Source: CAVYXK01 sp963772445 (lineage in GTDB: Bacteria > Pseudomonadota > Alphaproteobacteria > Acetobacterales > Acetobacteraceae). Taken from it: 64,000 nucleotides of DNA. Numbering within the stretch: position 1 is the stretch's first letter; the number at the start of each line of letters is the position of its first letter. Below, piece by piece: positions 1 to 9,287 of this stretch. A program made the position numbers and the translations under genes. The notes below the pieces were generated by a model. That model saw only the letters and a list, made by a program, of their open reading frames with translations, did not search any database and was not told the DNA's origin. The stretch covers positions 1 to 64,000 of the forward strand of contig CAVYXK010000013.1 of the NCBI GenBank assembly GCA_963772445.1, read 5' to 3'.

Positions 1-1
1 T

Positions 2-1074
2 CTGGATATCGCGCATTATGGTGACCTGGGGCGTGGTGTCGCCGCGCTAACCGCCTTTGCGTGGAACGAGTGGAGCTTTTACGGAATCCGGTTCCTCTTG
101 GGCATCGCCGAGGCGGGGTTCTTCCCGGGCGTGCTTCTCTACATGACGTGGTGGCTCCCATCATATTACCGAAGCCGGGTGGTCGCGCTGTTCATGGCCT
201 CCGGGGTTCTTTCGCAGGTCATCGGTCAACCGCTGGGAGGGCTTCTGCTGCGCCTGCATGGCGGGTTCGGTCTTGCCGGATGGCAGTGGCTGTTCATTCT
301 GAAGCCTTGCCCACGTTCGCTATTTCTTTCGGGACCTGGATGCTGCTGACTGACCGCCCTTCAGAGGCAAAATGGCTCGATCCGGTGCAGAAGTCTTGGT
401 TGATGGACCGCTTGTCATCCGAGCAGGCGCAGCGTGAGGCGGTCCGCAAGTACTCGCTTCTGGAGGCACTCAGCAATCCGAAGATATGGGCGCTTACGAC
501 CGCACAGGTTGGCCGCCAAGTTATCGGTTACGGCCTGGTGTTCTTCATGCCGCTGATCGTCCAGGGGCTCGGCGTCGCCACAGGATGGATCGGGGTCGTC
601 TCCGCGCTGCCCTATGCGTGCGGCTTCGTCGCAATGATCGCCTGGGGATATCACTCAGATCTCACCGGTGAACGCGTCTGGCACACCGCGGGCACCTGCT
701 TCCTGGTCACCGCCGGCCTGGTCGCCTGCCTCCTGTTCGGTCGGAACTACCCGGTCGCGATGATGGTCGTGCTGTCCATCACTGTGATGGGCAATCAGTC
801 GTTCGCGCCGTGCTTTTGGTCGATTCCCGGCACTATGCTGACCGGTGCCGCGGCGGCGGGAGGTCTCGCAATGATCAACTCGTTCGGAAACCTGGGCGGT
901 TGGCTCGGGCCGTCCGTCTACGGCTTGGTCAAGGATGCCACAGGCAGCACCAATATCGCCTTGCTCTGCTTGGCCGTGGGCCCGCTGGTTTCGGGAATCA
1001 TCATAGTCCTGGTCGGCCACGATCGGATGCTGGAACGCATTCCAGGCCGGCGACTGACTGGCCAAGAGGCTTGA
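2..1074 (+). pseudogene. MFS transporter (ACS-type), 5' partial, frameshifted
   Basis: This is an inner-membrane major facilitator permease, probably for a carboxylate or sugar acid. The gene is cut by the window edge and changes frame twice. Reading starts in frame 3 (ISRIMVTWGVVS), moves to frame 2 near position 45 (FLLGIAEAGFFPGVLLYMTW, a hallmark ACS-family loop), then to frame 1 near 299, where LFIL continues as EALPTFAI. Each change fits a single missing base. The C-terminal half (about residues 90-340) has six hydrophobic segments and ends normally at 1074. Family assignment is firm; the substrate is unknown. The next gene on the same strand is an exported hydrolase, so uptake of its product is a reasonable guess. 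Either a true pseudogene or indel errors. Confidence 0.8.
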
Positions 1075-1377
1075 GATGTGTTGACAACCGGAACCACTTC
1101 ACTTGCCGGGGCGAACGGGGTCATTCGCCTCGAGCGCGATGGCTTCAGGCGGAATCGTTAACGAAGCCTGAGTCGCGATCACAAAGAACTATCCAGGTTT
1201 GGTTCGACTTGAATCGAACTTGCCATAGCGAAACCTTACGGCCAGAGTAAGCGTTGCACCAGGCGGGTTCAAGGGACTGCCCGTAGTAAAATGGACAATG
1301 CTGTCGACCTGATAGCGCAAACTTATCAACCGTCGCCAGCTGCGTATCCGAGGAAACCGGAGTGGGAGATGTGGAGC
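1075..1377. other. intergenic region, no gene seen
   Basis: About 300 bases separate the transporter and the exported hydrolase. I see no convincing ORF, RNA gene or strong terminator. The upstream in-frame ATG at 1291 has no Shine-Dalgarno sequence and would put 29 residues ahead of a clear export signal, so this stretch is probably the untranslated leader of the hydrolase. Confidence 0.4.
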
Positions 1378-3546
1378 ATGGAGTACACCCGAAGGGATAT
1401 TGCCGCGCTGACAGCGGGCGGGCTGTTCACCGGGCTGGTCGCGGGCGCTCAGCCCGTCTTCGCCGCCGGTCCGGGCCCAGTGTCAATCGAAGACACGCCC
1501 TGGTACGGCAAGATCAAGCAAGTCGGTCAGACCAACTTCAACGAGCGTGACCCCGAGCAAGGGGACGTCGAGGCCTGGGCGGACTATTGGGCCTCAGCCA
1601 AGGTCGAGGCCGTCGCCTTGTCGGTGTCGGGACCGGTCGCCTTCTATCCGACCAAGGTCCCGTTCTTCCATGTCAGCGCCTATCTGAACGGGCGCGACTT
1701 GTTCGGGGAATGCCTGACGGCCGCCAAAAAGCGCGGCATCCGGGTGTTCGGCCGGATAAGTCCGGATATCCAGTTCATGGACCCTAAACTTCTCGCAGCC
1801 CATCCGGACTGGTTCCGGCGCGACCAAAAGGGTGAACTGCAGTCGCCGGCTCCCGATATCGCCTTCACCTGCCAGTTCACGGGTCAGTTCACCGAACAGC
1901 AGCCCGCCATCTTGCGGGAGCTGAACGAACGCTACGACATCGACGGCATCTACATGAATGGCTGGCCAACCATGCAGGTCTGCTACTGCGAGGCTTGCCG
2001 CAAGATCGGCGACCCGCAGTCGGACGTCTACAAGGCGGCGGTAATGGAGGGCGCGGTCAACCTCACCGACCTCTACCGCCGCATCGTCCTCCAGAAGAGC
2101 AAGAACAACTTCTACAGCTGCAATGTCGCCGGCGGCCTCGAAGAGTCTGGACTTGATCAGTGGCAACTGACCCGCGACGCGGTCTGGTACACCTCCGACA
2201 ACCAGGCGCGCTCAGCGATGGACGATCCCATCTGGCAGGACGCCCAGCAGGTGAAGTTCGCCCATGCCATGATGGGCAAACGGCCGGTCGCCGCCGTGAC
2301 GGCGGGCTATACGCGGTCGGGCGCAACCATGTGGCGGCAGATCTCCGACAGCACAGCAGAGCCTACGTGCCGCATGGCGCAGACGGCGGCGGCGGGTGGC
2401 ATCGTCTGGTACCATCAACTCGGCCTGGAGCAGGGTTTCAAACGGGACCGCCGCTGGCAAAAGCATGGGCGCGAATTTCTGGCTTGGCACGCTGCCAACC
2501 AGGATCATTTCCGTAATATCCGTTCGCTGGCGAACGTGGCCATCGTTGTGCCCTCGCGGACATTGAGCCGTTACCGCCCAGGCTCGAATGAAAACCGCGC
2601 CGACTACCTGCAGGGGCTCTACGCGGCCTTGATCGAGGCCCGGATCCCGGTTGACCTCGTCCATGAGAAGGATCTCTCGCTCGAGCGGCTCGCTGCCTAC
2701 GACCTGCTGATGCTGCCCAACTTCGCGCTGATGAGCGACGTGCAAGCGGCGGCGTTGCAGGCCTTCGCACGCAGCGGCGGTTCGCTCCTGGCGACCTTCG
2801 AGACGGGTCTGTACGACGAGAATGGCAAGCCGCGTCCGGATTTCGCGCTGGCGGAGTTGTTCGGCATTGCCAAGGGGGGAGAGGCGCGCACAGACAAATC
2901 CTCGGTCCTCGGGTTGTCCCGGGTCAGTGCGCAGGTGCTGCGCAAGTGGGATGCGGTCGGCGCGGGCTTCGAGGATACCGACTGGATCGCCGGCCCGACG
3001 TGGATGCAGCCCGTCCGAACCGTCGCCGACGCGCCGATGACCTTCATCGATCCCTATCCGGTTTATCCGCCGGAGGCCGTCTATCCGCGTAGTCCGCCTG
3101 GCGACAACCCGTCGCTGGTTTTGGCGGAGAGGAACAGAGGGAGGTTCGCGTATTTCGCCGGAGACATGGACGCCACGTACTGGCAACTCGACAACCCGGA
3201 CCTCGGCCGGCAGCTTGTCAATACGATCCGCTGGCTTCTGCATGACCGCGCCCCCGTTATGGCGGCCGGGCCGGGCCTCATCGAGGTGATTCCTTGGGAA
3301 ACCGAGCTGGGCTACGCGATCCATCTGCTCAACTATAACGGCCCGCATGCGCTTCGCGGCCACATGCGCACGCTTCTCGACATCGGGCCGCAGCAGGTCC
3401 GGATGACCTTGCCTGCGGAGAAACAGATCCGTAGGGTGCGGTTGCTCTGGTCGGACCAAGAGGTCGAGTTCCACCGGGATGGGCGGACCATCCAATTCAC
3501 TGTGCCGAAGGTTGGCTTCTACGAGGTTGTTGCGCTGGAGACTTAG
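1378..3546 (+). CDS. Tat-exported GHL6-type glycoside hydrolase-like protein
   Basis: This is probably an exported carbohydrate-active enzyme of the hypothetical glycosyl hydrolase 6 / GH42-like group. I chose the ATG at 1378 (722 aa) because a GGGAG box lies about 9 bases upstream and the protein then opens with a twin-arginine signal (TRRDIAAL, hydrophobic core, cleavage near FAA). Residues about 40-370 form a TIM-barrel-like region with DIDGIYMNGWP near 188-198, followed by a CYCEACR cysteine pair near 202, both typical of GHL6. Residues about 383-500 resemble the beta-galactosidase trimerisation (GATase-like) domain (LLMLPNFALMSD). The C-terminal 200 residues look like beta-sandwich. The reading frame is intact. 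The substrate cannot be read from sequence; the family is known mainly from homology. Confidence 0.78.
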   Translation: MEYTRRDIAALTAGGLFTGLVAGAQPVFAAGPGPVSIEDTPWYGKIKQVGQTNFNERDPEQGDVEAWADYWASAKVEAVALSVSGPVAFYPTKVPFFHVSAYLNGRDLFGECLTAAKKRGIRVFGRISPDIQFMDPKLLAAHPDWFRRDQKGELQSPAPDIAFTCQFTGQFTEQQPAILRELNERYDIDGIYMNGWPTMQVCYCEACRKIGDPQSDVYKAAVMEGAVNLTDLYRRIVLQKSKNNFYSCNVAGGLEESGLDQWQLTRDAVWYTSDNQARSAMDDPIWQDAQQVKFAHAMMGKRPVAAVTAGYTRSGATMWRQISDSTAEPTCRMAQTAAAGGIVWYHQLGLEQGFKRDRRWQKHGREFLAWHAANQDHFRNIRSLANVAIVVPSRTLSRYRPGSNENRADYLQGLYAALIEARIPVDLVHEKDLSLERLAAYDLLMLPNFALMSDVQAAALQAFARSGGSLLATFETGLYDENGKPRPDFALAELFGIAKGGEARTDKSSVLGLSRVSAQVLRKWDAVGAGFEDTDWIAGPTWMQPVRTVADAPMTFIDPYPVYPPEAVYPRSPPGDNPSLVLAERNRGRFAYFAGDMDATYWQLDNPDLGRQLVNTIRWLLHDRAPVMAAGPGLIEVIPWETELGYAIHLLNYNGPHALRGHMRTLLDIGPQQVRMTLPAEKQIRRVRLLWSDQEVEFHRDGRTIQFTVPKVGFYEVVALET

Positions 3547-3630
3547 TCGCGCGCGATACCGTGCGCCCGCGAGTCCCCACATTCGGCACAACCACGGAGG
3601 CCATGAACCGTGGCCTCTTGGCACGGATGT

Positions 3631-4095
3631 TCAGAGTTTGGTAGACGCACGGGCGAGTAGTTTCCACTCGCCGCCCTGCTTTTGCCAGATCATCAGGATG
3701 TGGAGGTTAGTGGAGCTTTTCTTGCCTTCCGGGATCGTCTCACCCTCTGTTACCCAATGAAATCGCACGATCGCCGTGTCGCCGACTACCCGGATCCAAG
3801 GATCTTTATATTCCAGCGACAGGAATTTCGAGTTGTCGGACGTGGCGTTTTTGATGAATGTGGCTTTGTCTTCAATATTGGCGTCGGAGTGGCTGTAGCT
3901 CAGTTCCTCGGCGCAAGGCGCGTCGAGCGCTTTCGCGTTGTGAGCGAACTGAGCTGCACGAAATGCGTCGAGACGCTTCGCGACAGCTTCTTCATCGGCG
4001 GATGTCGCTTGGGCCACTCCTGCTCCTAGCAGAGCAATGGTGACTAGCCCGAGAACCGGCAGGCCTTAGGTCAGATGACGACGACTGACGTTCAT
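3631..4095 (-). pseudogene. exported NTF2-like (DUF4440) protein with stop in signal peptide
   Basis: The mature part is a small SnoaL/NTF2-like cone-fold protein: a helix with DAFRAAQFAHN, then DANIEDKATFIKN, and the closing strands VRFHWVTEG and GGEWKLLARAST. Such proteins are usually periplasmic and of unclear ligand. The natural start is the ATG at 4095, preceded by a perfect AGGAGG. The leader reads MNVSRRHLT, then a TAA at 4066-4068, then a hydrophobic stretch ending GAGVAQA. The nonsense codon therefore falls inside the export signal while everything downstream is intact. A GTG at 4017 could restart translation but would give a cytoplasmic protein without its own ribosome site. One base substitution would restore the gene. 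Confidence 0.75.
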
Positions 4096-4166
4096 AACGT
4101 TCCTCCTGCTTGGCTTGGTATTAGGGACTTCGGCACTAACAGCTTGGAGGGTGTCGAAGAAGCGGT

Positions 4167-4261
4167 TAGGGTTGAGTTGTATAGCGACGTGGGTTGGCCG
4201 GGAACCAGCGTGAGCAAGCTATAAGTCACTGACCTGAACGATGGGGCATAGGCTATTGCGG
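4167..4261. repeat. 95-bp dispersed repeat, copy 1
   Basis: This 95-bp block recurs in the same orientation at 6163-6257 with only two mismatches that I can see. It starts TAGGGTTGAGTTGTATA and ends GGCTATTGCGG. Copy 2 abuts an IS5-type element, so copy 1 may be a solo end or shared target of that element. It encodes no ORF. The rest of 4096-4541 holds no recognisable gene, only the leader of the aldolase. Confidence 0.7.
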
Positions 4262-4541
4262 AGCCGCACCCCCGCGGCCTTACCGGGTGGACACCCGCGC
4301 ACGACCAACTTGCGCCGTCGTCAGGGCGAGCTTTTATCTGCTCCGCACCCCTCCACAAAAATTTGGCCACGACAACGCGAGCCGTCAAATCAGAGATGGC
4401 AGAGCGCTGGCGCTGGCGGTAATCTCTCGGCCGTCAACGTTGGCTGCTTTGGCGTTGCGTCGGCCCAGGGTCGGCGCGGGCGTGTGGCTTCTCTTCGTCA
4501 CTGCCTCATAATACCCTATCAGCTTTGGGGAGGCTGCGGCT

Positions 4542-5339
4542 ATGTTCCGCCCGAATGCCCTGAAGGCCCGACTCGTCGCCGGCGACGCTGTTTTTGGCGC
4601 ATGGGTCGGAAGCGGGTCACCGACAAACGCGGAAATCCTCGGACATATCGGTTTCGACTTTCTGGTGATAGATCAGGAACACGGCCTCGCTTCGATCGGT
4701 GACGCTGCGGCCGCGTTGCGCGCCGCTGAGTCCTCCGGCACCCCCTGCATTGTCCGCGCGCCATGGAATGATCCGGTCTGGTTGAAGCGCATCCTCGATG
4801 CGGGGGCTGAGGCGGTGATGATCCCCTCAGTTGAGACTGCAGCCGAAGCGGCTGCCGCCGTGCGATCCTGCCGCTACCCGCCGCAAGGCACCCGGGGCTA
4901 CGCCGCCACGGTAATCCGTGCCTCGACGTACGGGCTCGAGCCGGGCTACCTCGCCAAGGCAAACGAAAATCTGCTGATCGTCCTGCAGATTAAGTCGGCA
5001 GCGGCTGTGGACCACGCCGCCGAGATTTGCAGGGTCGAGGGTGTCGATGTCGTGTTCATCGGCATCAATGACTTAGCGGGCTCGATCGGCCGGCTTGAGC
5101 AGCTCGACCATCCGGAGGTGCGCCGTCTGGTCGAACGGGTAGAGGAGGTCATTCTGAAATCGGGCAAGCCGATGGGCACCGTGCCGAGCGCGGGCGCATC
5201 TTGGCAGCAACTTTTCGATCGCGGCTATCGTATGGTGGTGGGCCCGCACGATGTCGCGTTGTTGCGCGACGCGGCGCGGCAGGCTATTCAGGAGTGCACG
5301 AAGTTCCGGGCGGCGCGAGCCGCAGGCGCCACTCCGTAA
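4542..5339 (+). CDS. HpcH/HpaI-family 2-oxo acid aldolase
   Basis: This is a cytoplasmic class II (divalent metal) aldolase that retro-aldol cleaves 4-hydroxy-2-oxo acids to pyruvate (or a similar 2-oxo acid) and an aldehyde; relatives act on 4-hydroxy-2-oxoheptanedioate or 2-keto-3-deoxy-L-rhamnonate. The 265-aa length is normal. Family motifs are present in order: FDFLVIDQEHG near residue 43, VRAPWNDP near 72, AEAVMIPSVET near 90, PQGTRGYAA near 112 and VFIGINDLAGSIG near 172, which carry the metal ligands and the substrate arginine. The ATG at 4542 follows GGGGAGG at a good distance. No partner genes remain beside it, although UxaA and MR/MLE remnants elsewhere point to sugar-acid catabolism. 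Confidence 0.88.
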   Translation: MFRPNALKARLVAGDAVFGAWVGSGSPTNAEILGHIGFDFLVIDQEHGLASIGDAAAALRAAESSGTPCIVRAPWNDPVWLKRILDAGAEAVMIPSVETAAEAAAAVRSCRYPPQGTRGYAATVIRASTYGLEPGYLAKANENLLIVLQIKSAAAVDHAAEICRVEGVDVVFIGINDLAGSIGRLEQLDHPEVRRLVERVEEVILKSGKPMGTVPSAGASWQQLFDRGYRMVVGPHDVALLRDAARQAIQECTKFRAARAAGATP

Positions 5340-5512
5340 TCTGAACGGGATGGCGATGGTCTAGACTGCGGCCGCCAGAAGCAGATTGTCATAGCCGTCC
5401 CGCTATAGCGTGTGGTTCCCCTCTCACCGAAGCAGTGCGGTGACCCGGGCGTGCGTCTCCGTGATGGTTCTCTTCGCTGATGCGGCGAGCGCCTGTTCCT
5501 GGTCGCTTGCTA

Positions 5513-5731
5513 TCAAAAGCGGCGCGTCGCCATCAGTGCACGAGCGCAGTCGGCGGTGCGCTGGCTCAGAACTTCTTTGCTGACCACCGGGATGCCGACG
5601 ACCAGCCGGAAGAAGTTGACCACCCGCTCGGGGCGCGACAGGCCGCTAAGGTAGCCGTAGATGACGATGCGGTCGAAGCAGTGGTAGACGAAGGCCAGCA
5701 AGTCGCCAAACAGCTGGGTGAACAGTTCCAT
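5513..5731 (-). pseudogene. N-terminal fragment of an unnamed conserved protein
   Basis: The 72-aa ORF begins MELFTQLFGDLLAFVYHCFD and continues IVIYGYLSGLSRPERVV. I recall this opening from a longer family of unknown function often found among mobile elements, but cannot name it. Similarity seems to stop around residue 60 and the frame closes soon after, so it is probably a truncated 5' end. Its ATG shares the palindrome CCATGG with the ATG of the plus-strand ORF at 5730, so the two starts overlap. Confidence 0.4.
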
Positions 5732-6137
5732 GGCAAACCCCGCGAGACCCGCTCAGGTTGGAAAAACTGTCAAACGTGGCGCGGGCAGCCGGATCGTGGA
5801 AGGCGCGAGCTTTCGGCTGGCCGACGAGGTCCGCTATATCCAGCGGCGGGCGGCCAACCATGCTGGCCGCATCGTCACCATTGGTCAGCTGACGCTGTTC
5901 TCCACCGATACCGGCGACGCATGGTTACTCGATCGCTCGGATCAACTCGCCGTACGGCTTGCCCGAGACGGAGAGAGCGAACCGGTCCACATCGAGGACA
6001 CCGATACCGGGTTCGCCATCGGTTGGAAGGGCCATTATCGGATCGATGGGCACGCATTCGTCTACTCGGATCGGGAAACCGGCCGGGTTGTGACCATCCT
6101 CGGGTACCCGACCGACAAAATCGCTGAGATAGTTTAG
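5730..6137 (+). CDS. hypothetical protein (FAIGWKGHYRIDG type)
   Basis: The 136-aa reading frame has coding character from about residue 20 onward: EVRYIQRRAANHAGRIVTIG, LTLFSTDTGDAWLLDRSD, then TGFAIGWKGHYRIDG and RETGRVVTILGYPTDKI. No membrane segment or signal is visible. It reads like a compact beta-rich protein; I do not know a function. The annotated ATG overlaps the start of the opposite-strand fragment, has no Shine-Dalgarno, and the first 20 residues look unlike the rest. The original 5' end was probably lost in a rearrangement. It lies just upstream of copy 2 of the 95-bp repeat. Confidence 0.5.
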   Translation: MANPARPAQVGKTVKRGAGSRIVEGASFRLADEVRYIQRRAANHAGRIVTIGQLTLFSTDTGDAWLLDRSDQLAVRLARDGESEPVHIEDTDTGFAIGWKGHYRIDGHAFVYSDRETGRVVTILGYPTDKIAEIV

Positions 6138-6162
6138 TCGGCAAATTTCAAATATGTTTGGC

Positions 6163-6257
6163 TAGGGTTGAGTTGTATACCGACGTGGGTTGGCCGGGAA
6201 CCAGCGTGAGCAAGCTATAAGTCACTGACCTGAATGATGGGGCATAGGCTATTGCGG
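6163..6257. repeat. 95-bp dispersed repeat, copy 2
   Basis: This is a direct copy of 4167-4261 with two mismatches. It ends exactly at the left edge of the probable IS5-type inverted repeat. It is therefore either the outer left end of that element or the sequence into which the element inserted. Confidence 0.7.
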
Positions 6258-7412
6258 CGCGTTGGCGCATGAATACCCAGATACTGACCGTCATTCCGGC
6301 CGACAGATGGCACATCGAGCGAGCGAAGGCCGGATTGGCGATCCTGATGCCCGAACGGTAGCGTGGCAGGCCGTCGTATGCCTCGCTGCAGGGACCCATG
6401 CCGTACAAGTTCAACGAACCGCGCCGCCACAAAATCCCCACGGCGAAATATCGTGTGACGAACTGGCCTGACTATGACGCCGCTCTGGTGCGGCGGGGTG
6501 CACTGACGGTGTGGTTCACCGACGAGGCGATCGCTGCGTGGCGTGCACCACCCACCGGAAGACGAGGCGGTCAGCCGATCTATTCGGCGCTCGCCATCGA
6601 GACTGCCCTGACAATCCGTCTGGTGTTCCACCAGCCGCTGCGTCAGACCGAAGGACTGCTACGATCCATTGCCGATGTGCTCGGCGTCGACATCGCCATC
6701 CCAGATCATACCACCCTCAGTCGTCGCGGTGTCGGCCTGACAGTCCGGCCAAAAGACATCCATCGGACAGACCCGCTGCACTTGGTAGTGGACAGCACCG
6801 GTCTCAAAATCTACGGTGAAGGCGAATGGCTGGATGCGAAGCATGGCAGTCGTTCACGCCGACGCTGGCGTAAGCTGCACATAGGCATCAACGCCGATAC
6901 GCACGAAGTCGTGGTCGCCGAATTGACGCCGGACGATGTCGGCGACGTATCCACAGTTACCGAGCTGTTGGAACAGATCACCAGTAAAGTCGCGTCACTG
7001 ACGGCCGATGGTGCGTACGATGGGGAGGCAGTCTACCATGCTGTGGCCGAACGCCATCCAGGGGCCGCGGTTATTATTCCGCCGCGTGCGACAGCAATTG
7101 CGAACGAGGCAGCGACGAGTCAGCGCGACGGGCATATTGCGATGATTGCGCAGCATGGTCGAATAGGCTGGCAGCGTCGATCGGGTTACAATCGAAGGGG
7201 CCTGGTTGAGACAGCAGTCTATCGCTACAAGACCATCATTGGCCGACGACTTTGCGCTCGGAGTCTGCTCAATCAGCGCAGCGAGGCAAAGATCGGATGC
7301 AATGTGCTCAATCGATTGACAAGTTTGGGTATGCCAGTCTCCGTTCGGAGGAGGTGACTGGAGGAACCAAGATGAAGGCTCGGATCACAGTCAATTCGCG
7401 CACCAACGCGGG
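6256..7412 (+). mobile_element. IS5-type (IS903-like) insertion sequence
   Basis: The element is defined by an intact DDE transposase at 6398-7357 and imperfect inverted ends: CGCGTTGGCGC on the left near 6258 and its complement CGCGTTGGTGC on the right near 7398-7409. Immediately right of 7412 the frame of a SenA/EgtB-like gene resumes mid-protein, so the right end sits inside that gene. The left flank is the 95-bp repeat rather than the missing 5' part, so the insertion was followed by a deletion or the left end lies further out. Ends are approximate. Confidence 0.6.
6398..7357 (+). CDS. IS5-family (IS903-like) transposase
   Basis: This DDE transposase catalyses cut-and-paste movement of the surrounding element. 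The 319-aa length suits the IS903 subgroup. The N-terminal helical part includes GGQPIYSALAIETALTIR and RQTEGLLRSI. The catalytic residues can be placed in LHLVVDSTGLKIYG (first Asp, near residue 132), VASLTADGAYDGEAVY (second Asp, near 205) and LVETAVYRYKTIIG (Glu with the downstream Arg/Lys, near 270). No frameshift is seen, so it could be active. No overlapping second ORF is needed in this family. Confidence 0.85.
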   Translation: MPYKFNEPRRHKIPTAKYRVTNWPDYDAALVRRGALTVWFTDEAIAAWRAPPTGRRGGQPIYSALAIETALTIRLVFHQPLRQTEGLLRSIADVLGVDIAIPDHTTLSRRGVGLTVRPKDIHRTDPLHLVVDSTGLKIYGEGEWLDAKHGSRSRRRWRKLHIGINADTHEVVVAELTPDDVGDVSTVTELLEQITSKVASLTADGAYDGEAVYHAVAERHPGAAVIIPPRATAIANEAATSQRDGHIAMIAQHGRIGWQRRSGYNRRGLVETAVYRYKTIIGRRLCARSLLNQRSEAKIGCNVLNRLTSLGMPVSVRRR

Positions 7413-8555
7413 TTCCATGAGTATTTTGCGTTGCGGCGACTGGATGGCAGTGCGCCGCGCCTGCCGGACGCAGACGCGTTGTATAACTCGTCAATCGTGC
7501 CGCATGATACCCGTTGGGAATTGCCGCTGCCGTCGCTGCCAGGCACCCTTGATTACATGGCGCGCGTGCAGGATGCGATGCTGCAGCGGCTTGGCGGCGA
7601 CCTCGCGTCGGCCGAGGAGACCGAGCTCTATCTGCTGACGATCTACCACGAGGACATGCACGACGAGGCGTTCACCTATTCGCGCCAGACGCTCGGCTAT
7701 CCGGCACCGGAATTTTCTACGGCACAGAACGCCGCTACCATCGACGCGGGACCGCTGCCTGGCGATGTCTCCGTGTCTGGGGGCGTGCCGTTGCTCGGCT
7801 CGCCGCCGGAGTCGCCGTTCGTTTTCGACAACGAAAAATGGGCGCATCCGGTGGAGGTGGCGCCATTCAAAATCGCCCGCGCGCCGGTGACCAACGCGGA
7901 ATTCCTGACCTTCGTAACCGAAGGCGGCTATCGGCGCCGCGAGTTCTGGAGCAATGAAGGCTGGCGGTGGCGGGAAAGCGCCGGAGCGGAGCGTCCGCTG
8001 TATTGGGCGCAACAATCGGGCGGCTGGACCGAACGACGTTTCGACCGCGTTCAACCTTTGCCGCCGCATCATCCCATCATCCACGTGAACTGGCACGAAG
8101 CCGAGGCGTGGTGTCGCTGGGCTGGGCGGCGCCTGCCGACCGAGGTCGAATGGGAAGCGGCCGCTGCCACCGAGCCTGGGCCGAACGGCGAGCTGGGCAG
8201 GCGCAAGCGGCGCTATCCCTGGGGGGACGACGCGGCTTTGCCGCACCAGGCAAACCTCGACGGCAGCTCGCTCGGCGTCGTCGATGTTGCCTCCTTCGCC
8301 GCAGGCGACAGCGCCTGGGGATGCCGGCAGATGCTAGGCAATGTCTGGGAATGGACCGCGACGACGTTCGAACCGTTTCCCGGATTCTCGCCTGACGCCT
8401 ATGAGGACTATTCCGCGCCCTGGTTTGGCACCCGCAAGGTGCTGCGCGGCGGCGCCTGGGCGACGCGCGGCCGGATGATCAGCAACATGTATCGCAACTT
8501 TTTCACACCGGACCGGTGCAACGTCATGGCAGGGTTCCGCACCTGTGCTCTATGA
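7410..8555 (+). pseudogene. EgtB/SenA-like nonheme iron sulfoxide/selenoxide synthase, 5' truncated
   Basis: Enzymes of this DinB-SUMF1 architecture form C-S (EgtB, ergothioneine) or C-Se (SenA, selenoneine) bonds on hercynine using nonheme iron. The remaining 380 codons start inside the DinB-like helical domain (FHEYFALRRLDG) and keep the metal motif YHEDMHDEAFTYSRQ near 7650. The FGE-sulfatase domain follows (FKIARAPVTNAEF, HVNWHEAEAWCRWAGRRLPT, MLGNVWEWT, LRGGAW). Motifs around HDEAFTYSRQTLGYPAP resemble SenA more than classical EgtB, from memory. Roughly 60-80 N-terminal residues, with an expected iron-ligand His, are missing where the IS5-type element ends. No senB-like glycosyltransferase or egtD is nearby. 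An internal TTG at 7431 could not give a complete enzyme. Confidence 0.75.
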
Positions 8556-9287
8556 TGCTGGCGCGGCGGCGCGCAGACACTCGGCCATGGCGGAGATTAT
8601 CGCGGCAGCCTTCACATAGTTGTTTCAGATCGCCGCCGAACGCGACCATGCTGCACACAAACAGATGCAGCTTCGCCGCCGTGTTCGCAGCGACGTTTCG
8701 TTTTCCCGTTAACGTGGTACCGCACTGGTACTTATCGGCGGGGGCACGTGTCGGCATCAGCACCACGCCTGGTTTATCCCAAGGCGTGTTCGCCTACTCA
8801 GGCACCTTCGCCAGCTTATACAACTTCTATTTTGGCGATTACAGGCTCGCACTCGGCAACTCCGTCGGCGTCATCACGACGACGGCTCTGCACATTGACG
8901 GCCTTACCGGCGGGCCGGCGCTGACCAACTACCCCATCATCAACGGGCTGAGTTTCGAAGGTTCGCTGCCCTTCACGATGTTTGACCGCCCCGCCTCCTT
9001 CGAGGCATATGTCGTGGATACCTATTTTGCCGGCGCCGGCCTCTATCTCCAACATTGGGATGAGGTCGGCATCAGCATCGGAACAAGACGAAGGCCCGGC
9101 GAGCAGGTCTGGAATAACGGCTCGTCAGCGGAAACTGTGGGTGCTTCGGGGGTATACCGAGGGCTAGTTTTATCACTCAGCCGGCCCGGCTGGTGGATTT
9201 GTGGACAACGCAAGCGCGTTGCCCACAACCCCACAGCCGCCACATCGGCAGAAGCGGAGATATCATCCGCCACCACGGCAGGCATCT

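Noticed and set aside
1291..1377. 29-residue longer start of the exported hydrolase
   Set aside because: No ribosome site, and it would bury the twin-arginine signal.
2212..3624. 470-codon minus-strand ORF
   Set aside because: It lies antisense to the exported hydrolase, has no ribosome site or family motifs, and is explained by high GC.
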